A DNA stretch of 7,020 nt, taken from Saprospirales bacterium. Its GTDB lineage: Bacteria; Bacteroidota; Bacteroidia; Chitinophagales; Saprospiraceae. The stretch spans positions 2,354-9,373 of the forward strand of contig DLXL01000633.1 of NCBI GenBank assembly GCA_003448025.1, written 5' to 3'. The notes beneath the pieces are model-generated. The model made no database searches. It was not told the DNA's origin and worked only from the letters and a program-made list of their open reading frames with translations. Shown here piece after piece: positions 1 through 6,999 of this stretch (its first letter is position 1; each line of letters opens with the position of its first letter). The translations under genes and the position numbers were made by a program.

Positions 1-2970
1 ACAGTAACTGACCAAAGTGGAGAACCTCTAATTGGGGCCACTGTTGCCGTAAAAAGCACCAACACCGGTTCTGTATCCGATGTAAACGGCCGGTATTCCA
101 TTCCGGTTGCCAAAGAAGGCGCCGTGCTGGTATTTTCCTATACCGGCTATGCCACACAGGAAATCCCGGTTGGCGCCAGTAATACTGTGGATGTTACCCT
201 CCTGGAAAACGACAACGTGATGGATGAAGTAGTTGTTGTAGGCTACGGCAGCCAAATCCGCAGCACACTCACCGGAAACATCGCCAAAATCGACAATGAA
301 AACATCAAGGGTATGCCTGTGGTGTCTGTTGAACAAGCCATGCAGGGGCAGGCTGCCGGTGTTTACGTGGAAAGCGTAAACGGTAAAGTGGGCGCCGCTG
401 CGCGCGTACGTGTACGTGGAGTAGGCTCCATCAATGCCGGCACAGAGCCACTGTTCGTGGTTGACGGTATTCCTCTTTCCAAAGATGCCCGAAATACCTT
501 CGGCGCAGCCATGAACCCGCTCGCCGACATTAACTTCAATGACATCGAATCTATTGAAGTATTGAAAGATGCATCAGCGAAAGCCATTTATGGATCCCGC
601 GGATCTAACGGCGTAATCCTGATCACCACTAAATCCGGTAAATCAGGTAAAAGCCAAATCGAACTCGATTTGCAGTATGGCGTTAGTCAGCCAACCCGCA
701 AACGTGAATTCCTGAACGCTTCTGAATTCATCGAACTTTTCACAGAAGCCGCCAACAATTCTGACGATATTGAAGGGGTTCCTTATAATGACCCAAGTTC
801 ATGGTCCACCTTTGTCAATAATCGTTTCTTCCGTTATTCCGGTCGCAACGATGATTGGATGCAAAGAATTGACAAAACCAATTGGCAGGATGAGGCATTT
901 CAGGATGCTACCATGTACAATGCCATCCTTTCATTTAGCGGAGGCAGCGATAAAATGCGGTATTATTTCAGCGCTAATCGCGGTCTGAACGAAGGGATCC
1001 TGGTAGCCAACCACCTCACTAAGGATGGTGCGCGCCTGAACCTCGACTTCAATGCTACGGACAAACTCAAAATGGGCGTTAATCTCGCAGTGTCAAGAAC
1101 GGATACCAGAACCCCATCCGATGACAATGCCTTTTCTACCCCCATGCAGCTCGTAGCACTTGCGCCTATTACACCTAAACGTGATGAAAATGGCCAGTTG
1201 TACGACCGTCCGGTTACGACCTACTATAATGGTCTGATCGATGTGGAAGATGCTACCCGAAAAGTGTTGAGTAATCGTACGCTGATCAATGTATTTGGCG
1301 ACTACAGTTTCACCCAACATCTTGCACTCCGGGTAGAGGGTGCAGCCAACCTTTATGGCGTTCGGGATGAGGCGCGTTTCGGCGCCCGCACGGATGTAGG
1401 TAATGATTCCAACGGTTACGGGGAATCTGTATTTGCCGGCGCCACGGATTATAATACCAACGCTGTTTTGCGCTGGAACAGAGACTACGATGTGCATAGC
1501 CTGGGATTTGACCTCGGTACAGAATATTTTGAAAGCACCAACAACCGCACACAGGTTTTTGGGGAGCAATTCCCAACGGACGACTTGCGGACGCTTGCCA
1601 GTGCGGCAATCATTACCGGCGGTACCAGCACGGAAGACAAATTCAGCTTCCTTTCCTACTTCGGTCGCGCTCGTTACAACTACGATCGCAAGTACCTGTT
1701 TAATGCCTCTTTGCGTACAGACGGCTCTTCCCGCTTTGGCGCCAATAAGCGCTATGCCATTTTCCCGGCTTTTTCTGCCGGCTGGGTACTTAGTGAAGAA
1801 GGTTTTCTGGATGGAAATAATACCTTGTCTTTCCTTAAAGCACGCGCTTCCTGGGGCCAAAGTGGCAACGCTGATATCGGCAATTTCCGTGCACTCGGTC
1901 TGTACAGCCCGGGAAGCTACAACGGAGAAAGCAACTACATACCACAACAAATTGCCAACCCGGATCTTACCTGGGAGAAAAGCACAGAGTTGAACTTTGG
2001 TATTGACTGGGGGCTGTTCAACAACCGCATCAGCGGTGAAATTGATTACTACATCAAAACCACCAATGATCTGCTTCAGCAGGTGCCAATCCCGTCTACT
2101 TCGGGTTTCTCTACCCAATGGAGAAACATCGGTGAACTGGAAAACCGCGGCTGGGAGTTCACCGTGAATTCTAACAATCTTGTAGGTGATTTCAAATGGA
2201 CTACCTCTTTGAACCTTGCATTGAATAAAAACAGGGTCGTAGCACTTGCTGATGGACAAGATATCATCGACGATGGTGGAACCCGTTATTCTAATGTAGT
2301 AAAAGTAGGAGAACCCATTGGTGTTTTCTATGGCGCTGAGTATGCCGGAGTTGATCCAGCCAATGGAGATGCCTTATGGTATACCAATGCCACAGATGGT
2401 TCTGATCCAAGAGCAACCACCAACGACTTTAGTGAGGCCAATTATACCGTTCTAGGTTCCCCGCTACCTGATTTAATCGGTGGGATCAGCAATACATTCT
2501 CCTGGAACAATCTAAGCCTTGATATTCGCTTCCAGGGCCAATACGGCAACGAAATCCAGCGCTCCGGCGACGTGTTTATGTCATGCAACGCCTGCTGGTT
2601 CGACAATCAGACACGTGATCAACTGGATCGCTGGCAGAATCCCGGCGATATCACCAACGTGCCGGAAGCCCGTCTTGGCTATTCCAATGGCGACATCGGT
2701 CGCAGCAGCCGGTATATTTCTGATGGCTCTTTCCTCCGTCTGAGGAACCTTACCCTGGCCTATGATATCCCCACCAACAAGTGGATGAAGGGGGTACGCA
2801 GCCTGCGTGTATATGCAACTGCAACCAACCTTCTCACTTTCACCAGATACGAAGGATGGGATCCGGAAGTAACAGCCGACTTCCTGGCCAACAACACAAC
2901 GTATGGCGTTGATTTCTATTCCGCACCTCAGCCCAAGACCATTATTGGCGGTATCAGAATCGGTTTCTAA
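1..2970 (+). CDS. SusC/RagA-family TonB-dependent outer-membrane transporter (5' partial)
   Basis: The reading frame is open from base 1 to the TAA at 2968-2970, giving 989 visible residues. The start codon and signal peptide lie upstream of the window, so perhaps a few tens of residues are missing. Numbering visible codons, 1 to about 70 form a carboxypeptidase-regulatory-like beta-sandwich (GEPLIGATV, then DVNGRYSIPV). Codons 75-83 read DEVVVVGYG, the usual junction to the plug. The plug follows, with RVRG near 136-140, FVVDGIPL at 152-159, and a SusC-type signature at 172-211 (NPLADINFNDIESIEVLKDA, AIYGSRGSNGVILITTK). The rest is a long beta-barrel, with the late motif YISDGSFLRLRNLTLAYDIP and a C-terminal strand ending in phenylalanine (IIGGIRIGF), a typical outer-membrane insertion signal. 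By family knowledge it imports a SusD-captured ligand using TonB/ExbBD energy; the ligand is unknown. The SusD gene follows after 23 nt, so the two are surely co-transcribed. The barrel contains only two cysteines, in a CNAC motif at codons 862-865. Confidence 0.96.
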   Translation, partial: TVTDQSGEPLIGATVAVKSTNTGSVSDVNGRYSIPVAKEGAVLVFSYTGYATQEIPVGASNTVDVTLLENDNVMDEVVVVGYGSQIRSTLTGNIAKIDNENIKGMPVVSVEQAMQGQAAGVYVESVNGKVGAAARVRVRGVGSINAGTEPLFVVDGIPLSKDARNTFGAAMNPLADINFNDIESIEVLKDASAKAIYGSRGSNGVILITTKSGKSGKSQIELDLQYGVSQPTRKREFLNASEFIELFTEAANNSDDIEGVPYNDPSSWSTFVNNRFFRYSGRNDDWMQRIDKTNWQDEAFQDATMYNAILSFSGGSDKMRYYFSANRGLNEGILVANHLTKDGARLNLDFNATDKLKMGVNLAVSRTDTRTPSDDNAFSTPMQLVALAPITPKRDENGQLYDRPVTTYYNGLIDVEDATRKVLSNRTLINVFGDYSFTQHLALRVEGAANLYGVRDEARFGARTDVGNDSNGYGESVFAGATDYNTNAVLRWNRDYDVHSLGFDLGTEYFESTNNRTQVFGEQFPTDDLRTLASAAIITGGTSTEDKFSFLSYFGRARYNYDRKYLFNASLRTDGSSRFGANKRYAIFPAFSAGWVLSEEGFLDGNNTLSFLKARASWGQSGNADIGNFRALGLYSPGSYNGESNYIPQQIANPDLTWEKSTELNFGIDWGLFNNRISGEIDYYIKTTNDLLQQVPIPSTSGFSTQWRNIGELENRGWEFTVNSNNLVGDFKWTTSLNLALNKNRVVALADGQDIIDDGGTRYSNVVKVGEPIGVFYGAEYAGVDPANGDALWYTNATDGSDPRATTNDFSEANYTVLGSPLPDLIGGISNTFSWNNLSLDIRFQGQYGNEIQRSGDVFMSCNACWFDNQTRDQLDRWQNPGDITNVPEARLGYSNGDIGRSSRYISDGSFLRLRNLTLAYDIPTNKWMKGVRSLRVYATATNLLTFTRYEGWDPEVTADFLANNTTYGVDFYSAPQPKTIIGGIRIGF

Positions 2971-2993
2971 CTTCAACCAAAATCTTGTCAACA

Positions 2994-4319
2994 ATGAAAA
3001 AGCTAAAATATATACTCTTTTCAGGCCTTCTGCTCCTGGCAGGCGCCTGCGATAAAAACCTTGAAATTGAGCCGCTCCAAAGTGTTAGTGAGGACTTCGC
3101 ACTCGACTCAGATGAAAATGTGAAGTTGGTGCTTCAGGGAGCTTATGATAACATCAGTCGTGATGGCGTTTATGGAGGTAATCTTTTCCGTGATGCCGAA
3201 CTGCTTGGCTCAGATGGGGAAATTCGTTGGGTTGGTACGTTCTCAGACCCACGTGATATCATAAACCATGCTATGGATGCCGGTAATGCTGATGTGGAAA
3301 ATACCTGGACGAGCGCCTACAGGACTATCAATAATTGCAACAATGTTCTGAGTGCTTTGGACATTGTTGTGGCGGATGATCGTGACAGGGTAAAAGGAGA
3401 AGCCTTGTTTCTGCGTGCGGCCTGTTACTATGAGTTGGTTCGCTTATTTGGAAAACCCTATGTTGCCGGAGGCGCAAACACGCAGCTTGGTGTACCCCTC
3501 GTGCTCACACCAACCCGTGGTATAACTGAAGACAGCTATGTGAGCAGAAGTACGGTAAGTGAGGTTTATCAACAAGTTCTTACTGATTTGCATGATGCTA
3601 TGGATTTGCTTCCTGAGGATAACGGGGTATATGCTAACAAGTTTGCGGCCATTGGAATGACAGCCAGAGTGCATTTGACTCGGGGTGAATATCAGGAAGC
3701 GCGTGACCATGCCGTAGAGGTAATTGATAACTCCGGTTATTCTTTGGTTCCCAATTTTGCCGATTTATGGAATCAGGATGATGATACAGATGAAGCGATC
3801 TTCAGTATGCAGGTTTCTGCTCAGGATGGCGCCAACGAGCTGGTAACATTCTTCTCTATTCCGGCATTTGGAGGCCGTGATGGAGATATTGAAATTCAGA
3901 GCAGCCACCTGGCACTTTATGATGCCAATGATACCCGTTTAGCCTTGTTCTATGATGGTAATGGCGCCATGCGCACCGGAAAATGGCGGGATCAGTACAG
4001 AAACATCCCGATTATGCGTCTGGCAGAAATGTATCTGATTGCTGCAGAAGCGGATGCCCGCCTGGCAGGGAATGGCGCCCAATACCTGAACCCAATACGT
4101 GAACGCGCCGGACTCGCACCTATTTCTCCGGCACTATTGTCTGACGTGTTGAAAGAACGCCGCAAAGAACTGGCATTTGAAGGGCATAGAATTCACGACA
4201 TCAAGCGTGTAGGCGGTACGGTTGATGGATTGAATTTTGATGCGCCAGAATTGGTATTCCCGATTCCTGCCCGTGAAATGGAGGTGAATAGAAACCTTCA
4301 ACAAAACGACGGATATTAA
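2994..4319 (+). CDS. SusD/RagB-family outer-membrane nutrient-binding lipoprotein
   Basis: This 441-residue protein is the expected surface partner of the SusC transporter just upstream. The ATG at 2994 is chosen over the in-frame TTG at 2985 because it puts MKKLKYILF directly at the head of a signal peptide. The hydrophobic stretch ends in LLLLAGAC, making Cys19 the likely lipidated residue; alanine rather than leucine at -3 makes the lipobox slightly atypical. The mature N-terminus (CDKNLEIEP) is typical of the family. The N-terminal SusD-like domain includes the TPR-region motif FLRAACYYELVRLFGKPY (residues about 139-156) and LGVPLVLTPT (about 165-174). The C-terminal RagB/SusD domain has MRLAEMYLIAAEADARL (about 341-357), IRERAGL, LKERRKELAFEGHRIHDIKR (about 386-405) and the closing PIPAREMEVNRNLQQNDGY. 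At 441 residues it is at the compact end of the family and appears intact. No Shine-Dalgarno sequence precedes it. A terminator follows at 4333-4381. Confidence 0.96.
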   Translation: MKKLKYILFSGLLLLAGACDKNLEIEPLQSVSEDFALDSDENVKLVLQGAYDNISRDGVYGGNLFRDAELLGSDGEIRWVGTFSDPRDIINHAMDAGNADVENTWTSAYRTINNCNNVLSALDIVVADDRDRVKGEALFLRAACYYELVRLFGKPYVAGGANTQLGVPLVLTPTRGITEDSYVSRSTVSEVYQQVLTDLHDAMDLLPEDNGVYANKFAAIGMTARVHLTRGEYQEARDHAVEVIDNSGYSLVPNFADLWNQDDDTDEAIFSMQVSAQDGANELVTFFSIPAFGGRDGDIEIQSSHLALYDANDTRLALFYDGNGAMRTGKWRDQYRNIPIMRLAEMYLIAAEADARLAGNGAQYLNPIRERAGLAPISPALLSDVLKERRKELAFEGHRIHDIKRVGGTVDGLNFDAPELVFPIPAREMEVNRNLQQNDGY

Positions 4320-4332
4320 GTCATTTGATTTG

Positions 4333-4381
4333 ATATAAAAGTGTGCCATGCCCGGAATCTCGGTGTGGCGCACTTTTATAT
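4333..4381 (+). terminator. Rho-independent terminator after the susC/susD-like pair
   Basis: The left arm 4333-4352 pairs with the right arm 4362-4381 around a 9-nt loop. All 20 positions pair if three G-U wobbles are allowed. The stem base is A-rich on the left (ATATAAAAGTG) and T-rich on the right (CACTTTTATAT), so transcription leaves the hairpin into U-rich RNA. The hairpin starts 13 nt after the SusD stop codon. The A-run/T-run symmetry means it could also work in the opposite direction, although no minus-strand gene is visible here. Confidence 0.85.
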
Positions 4382-4417
4382 TTAGGCTGCATAGGAACAG
4401 GATGATTTTAAAAACCC

Positions 4418-4446
4418 TTGATTTTCAATATTTTTCCATAACTTTG
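4418..4446 (+). promoter_or_regulatory. Bacteroidota-type sigma promoter for the cold-shock gene
   Basis: TAACTTTG at 4439-4446 matches the Bacteroidota -7 consensus TAnnTTTG exactly. TTG at 4418-4420 (as CTTG) matches three of four bases of the -33 TTTG box, with 18 nt between the elements. The predicted transcript would start near 4453-4456 and carry a leader of about 40 nt that is strongly U-rich just before the ATG (TTCATTTTTTCAATTTTTTT, 4471-4490). The palindrome CCCTAGGG at 4453-4460 lies at the predicted start. The assignment rests on consensus match and position only. Confidence 0.65.
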
Positions 4447-4493
4447 CGCTGTCCCTAGGGATAATTACTTTTCATTTTTTCAATTTTTTTAGT

Positions 4494-4685
4494 ATGCGTA
4501 CAGGAACTGTCAAGTTCTTTAATGAGACCAAAGGATTTGGTTTTATTGTAGATTCAACCAACGGTGAGGAAGTTTTCGTTCACGTAACTGGCCTTGTCGA
4601 CAAAATTCGCGAAGGCGACACCGTTACCTTCGAGGTCCAAAATGGCAAAAAAGGCTTGAATGCAGTCAATGTACAATTGGCATAA
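4494..4685 (+). CDS. Cold-shock domain protein (CspA family)
   Basis: The 63-residue product is a complete single cold-shock domain of standard family length. It begins MRTGTVKFFNETKGFGFI, which contains the RNP1 motif KGFGFI (residues 13-18). The RNP2 motif VFVHV is at residues 27-31, followed by GLVDKIREGDTVTFEV and the closing strand GLNAVNVQLA. The surface aromatics and His29 expected for single-stranded nucleic-acid stacking are present. Family knowledge points to a cytoplasmic RNA chaperone that melts mRNA secondary structure; whether this copy is cold-induced or constitutive cannot be told. It forms a one-gene unit with its own promoter at 4418-4446 and hairpin terminators on both sides. 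The leader of about 40 nt is much shorter than that of E. coli cspA. No Shine-Dalgarno sequence is present; the bases before the ATG are mostly T. Confidence 0.97.
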   Translation: MRTGTVKFFNETKGFGFIVDSTNGEEVFVHVTGLVDKIREGDTVTFEVQNGKKGLNAVNVQLA

Positions 4686-4716
4686 GCTATTGTAACATTC
4701 CGACATAAGATTCAGA

Positions 4717-4750
4717 GACTCCGGCGGGTAATCCCGGCCGGAGTTTTTTA
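4717..4750 (+). terminator. Rho-independent terminator of the cold-shock gene
   Basis: A GC-rich stem pairs 4718-4728 (ACTCCGGCGGG) with 4733-4744 (CCCGGCCGGAGT) around the loop TAAT, with one bulged G on the right arm. A run of six T follows at 4744-4749, then more A/T. It lies about 30 nt after the cold-shock stop codon and separates that gene from the beta-helix/cytochrome pair. Confidence 0.9.
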
Positions 4751-4792
4751 TTTATTGGCTACAACCCTTGTATTTTTACCAAAAGTTTTACC

Positions 4793-5977
4793 ATGCTCAG
4801 ATTATCCTTTAGTTTCCTGTTCATGCTGGTATTTTGTACCATTACCCATGCGCAGCCAGATATTGAAAAGTTATTCCAAACCCAGCTAATCATGGCAGAG
4901 GATGGGGCTACCATCCAGTTTCCGGAAGGGAAATATTTCCTATCCAATACGCTATGGCTGGATGGAAAAAAGAATATTACACTTCAGGGCGCTGGCCAGG
5001 GTAAAACCATACTGTCTTTTCTAAACCAAAAACAGGGAGCAGAAGGTATTAAAGTTACCAATGCACAAAACATTGTGATTGAGCAACTTACCGTTGAGGA
5101 TGCAAAAGGAGATCTTGTTAAAACCCAACAGGTAAAAGGATTGATACTCCGCGACATCACTGCCCAATGGACAGGCAAACCAAAGTCTTCCAACGGTTCA
5201 TATGCCCTGTACCCGGTGCAATGCAGTCAGGTGCGCATTGAACGATGTACGGCTATTGGCGCTTCCGATGCCGGCATTTACGTTGGGCAGTCCGATTCTG
5301 TTTGGGTGACGGATTGCGTGGCAAAATGGAACGTTGCCGGTATCGAAATTGAAAATACTACCAATGCCTGGGTCTGGAAAAACAAGGCATTCGACAATAC
5401 AGGAGGTGTTTTAGTATTTGATCTGCCGGATCTGCCTAAAAAAAGAGGCGGCCATGTCAAGGTGTTCGATAACCTGATCACCCGCAACAACCTCCACAAT
5501 TTTGCACCGCCGGGTAATATTGTGGGTAAAGTGCCCCCGGGAACAGGAGTGATGATCCTGGCTACCAATGATGTGGAAGTATACCACAACAAGATTTGGG
5601 ATAACAAAACGGTCTCCACCGCCATTGTGAGCTATTACATTGCCGAAACCCCGATCAAAGACAAGGACTATAACCCTTACCCATCCCAGATATACATTCA
5701 TGATAACCTGTATTCCATGGGTAAAAGAATGCCAACCTGGAAAAGTAAACTGGGCTTTATCTTCTGGTGGAAATTTGGCAAACGTGTACCACATATCCTG
5801 TACGACGGCATTCAAAACCCGGACTGGATAGATACCGACGGCGAGTTGAAACAGGGATATGAAATATGCATTCAAAGCAATGAAAATGGCACATTTGCCA
5901 ATATCCGTGCGGATAAACTGGGGCTCTTTAAAGGAAAAATCAGCAAAGACCGCAAACCATATGATTGCAAGTTATAA
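4793..5977 (+). CDS. Secreted right-handed parallel beta-helix protein (TIGR03805-like), partner of diheme cytochrome
   Basis: This 394-residue protein has an N-terminal signal peptide (MLRLSFSFLFMLVFCTITHA) with likely signal peptidase I cleavage before QPDIEKL. Cys15 in the hydrophobic core lacks a lipobox. The body is a right-handed beta-helix. Early rungs run from NITLQGAG (residue 61) to about 144. Three 23-residue rungs follow in exact register at 145-167, 168-190 and 191-213. Further rungs with an inserted loop continue to about 305. Family-like motifs include YALYPVQC (137-144), GASDAGIYVGQS (156-167), GIEIENT (183-189), NTGGVLVFDLPDLP (202-215) and NFAPPGNIVGKVPPGTG (236-252). From memory these match the family that regularly sits beside the SO2930/HNE_0200-type cytochrome, as it does here. 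No polysaccharide lyase or hydrolase active site is recognised, so enzymatic activity should not be assumed. The C-terminal part (about 310-394) is less regular and ends in YDCKL. Its last 17 nt overlap the cytochrome gene. The family call is firm; the function is unknown. Confidence 0.88.
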   Translation: MLRLSFSFLFMLVFCTITHAQPDIEKLFQTQLIMAEDGATIQFPEGKYFLSNTLWLDGKKNITLQGAGQGKTILSFLNQKQGAEGIKVTNAQNIVIEQLTVEDAKGDLVKTQQVKGLILRDITAQWTGKPKSSNGSYALYPVQCSQVRIERCTAIGASDAGIYVGQSDSVWVTDCVAKWNVAGIEIENTTNAWVWKNKAFDNTGGVLVFDLPDLPKKRGGHVKVFDNLITRNNLHNFAPPGNIVGKVPPGTGVMILATNDVEVYHNKIWDNKTVSTAIVSYYIAETPIKDKDYNPYPSQIYIHDNLYSMGKRMPTWKSKLGFIFWWKFGKRVPHILYDGIQNPDWIDTDGELKQGYEICIQSNENGTFANIRADKLGLFKGKISKDRKPYDCKL

Positions 5978-6998
5978 AACCGGTTTTATCCTGCTGATCA
6001 GCGGGTTCCTGATAGGCCAGGCTTTTTTGCCGGATTCTGTACCTGCGCCTAAAACGCAGCTATCTTCCTATGGATTTTTCCAGGGGCCTCTGTCCGATTT
6101 GAAACCTGCCAATGGGGTTTTCCCGTACGAAGTGAATGCCCCACTTTTCAGTGATTATGCGGAAAAGGCCCGATTCATTTATCTGCCGGAAGGAACACAG
6201 GTAGCATACCATCCGGATCGCTCCTTTGAATTCCCCGATGGCGCTGTCATCATCAAAAATTTTTACTACTATAAAGATGTCAGACAAACTGAATTAGGGC
6301 GCAAAATATTGGAAACCAGGCTGTTATTAAAAGAAAATGGCGCCTGGAAAGCGCTTGAATATGTATGGAATGACGCTCAAACAGAAGCTTTGCTGGAGGT
6401 GGCAGGCGCCAGTTTTCCTCATGAATGGGTGGATGCTAAGGGCAAAAAAAAACAGGTAGAATACATCGTTCCCAATCTGAACCAATGCAAGGGATGCCAC
6501 TCTTACGATGGCGCTTTTGTGCCCATTGGAGTAACCGCTCGTCAGTTAAACCGGACAGAACAGGGAGAAAACCAGTTGCTTCGCTGGCAACGGGAGGGGC
6601 GTTTGCTGCTACCTGAAGGATTTTCCCCGGAACAAACGCCCGGATTGGCCGATTACCGCCTGGCCGAAACAGATCTAAACGCCGCTGCCCGGGGGTATTT
6701 GGATGGAAACTGTGCCCATTGCCACAATCCGCATGGCCCGGCCAGCACCAGCGGTATGTTTCTGGAGTACAACCAACAGGAACCCGAGCGCATAGGCATC
6801 GGAAAGCCTCCGGTGGCGGCAGGCCGGGGCAGTGGTAACCGAAAATTCGGTATTGTGCCCGGAAAACCTCAGGAAAGCATTCTGCTGTTTCGTATGGAAA
6901 GCGATGATCCGGGAATCCGTATGCCGGAATTGGGCCGGCAATTGCCACATGCAGAAGGCATTGCGCTGATAAAGAACTGGATAAAAAACATGAAATAA
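5961..6998 (+). CDS. Secreted diheme c-type cytochrome, SO2930/HNE_0200 family (TIGR03806-like)
   Basis: The ATG at 5961 is preferred because the product then begins with an export signal, MIASYKTGFILLISGFLIGQ, probably cleaved after QA near residue 21; no lipobox is seen. An upstream in-frame ATG at 5859 would add 34 hydrophilic residues ahead of that signal. The 345-residue protein has two covalent heme sites: CKGCH at 176-180 and CAHCH at 251-255. An N-terminal part of about 150 residues precedes them (GFFQGPLSDLKPANGVFPYE, APLFSDYAEKARFIYLPEG). It resembles the family, but I cannot assign it to a named fold. Conserved-looking C-terminal elements are GIVPGKPQESILLFRM and RMPELGR, followed by an amphipathic helix (ALIKNWIKNMK). 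Methionines in these segments, such as Met331, are possible axial ligands. Export and heme attachment must occur outside the cytoplasmic membrane. Electron donor and acceptor are unknown. The 17-nt overlap with the beta-helix gene implies coupled translation and a shared role. Confidence 0.9.
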   Translation: MIASYKTGFILLISGFLIGQAFLPDSVPAPKTQLSSYGFFQGPLSDLKPANGVFPYEVNAPLFSDYAEKARFIYLPEGTQVAYHPDRSFEFPDGAVIIKNFYYYKDVRQTELGRKILETRLLLKENGAWKALEYVWNDAQTEALLEVAGASFPHEWVDAKGKKKQVEYIVPNLNQCKGCHSYDGAFVPIGVTARQLNRTEQGENQLLRWQREGRLLLPEGFSPEQTPGLADYRLAETDLNAAARGYLDGNCAHCHNPHGPASTSGMFLEYNQQEPERIGIGKPPVAAGRGSGNRKFGIVPGKPQESILLFRMESDDPGIRMPELGRQLPHAEGIALIKNWIKNMK

Positions 6999-6999
6999 T

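Noticed and set aside
124..126. GTG at 124 as the start of the SusC-like gene
   Set aside because: The frame is open upstream to base 1 and encodes the first half of the carboxypeptidase-regulatory-like domain, so the gene begins outside the window.
1093..2259. Long open frame on the minus strand (388 codons) inside the SusC-like gene
   Set aside because: It lies fully antisense to an unmistakable SusC barrel, has no recognisable domain, and its composition is what the opposite strand of this codon usage would give.
2985..2993. TTG at 2985 as start of the SusD-like gene
   Set aside because: The ATG at 2994 gives a normal MKKLKY lipoprotein signal peptide; the extra three residues add nothing and TTG is a rare start.
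4820..4855. Cys15 of the beta-helix protein as a lipoprotein attachment site
   Set aside because: The preceding residues are LVF, with Phe at -1, which does not fit a lipobox; THA before QPD is a good signal peptidase I site.
5859..5960. ATG at 5859 as start of the cytochrome
   Set aside because: It would put 34 hydrophilic residues ahead of the export signal and lengthen the overlap with the beta-helix gene to about 119 nt.
4793..5977. The beta-helix protein as a pectate lyase or other polysaccharide-degrading enzyme linked to the SusC/SusD pair
   Set aside because: No catalytic motif is recognised, two terminators and the cold-shock gene separate it from the SusC/SusD pair, and its motifs fit the cytochrome-linked family better.
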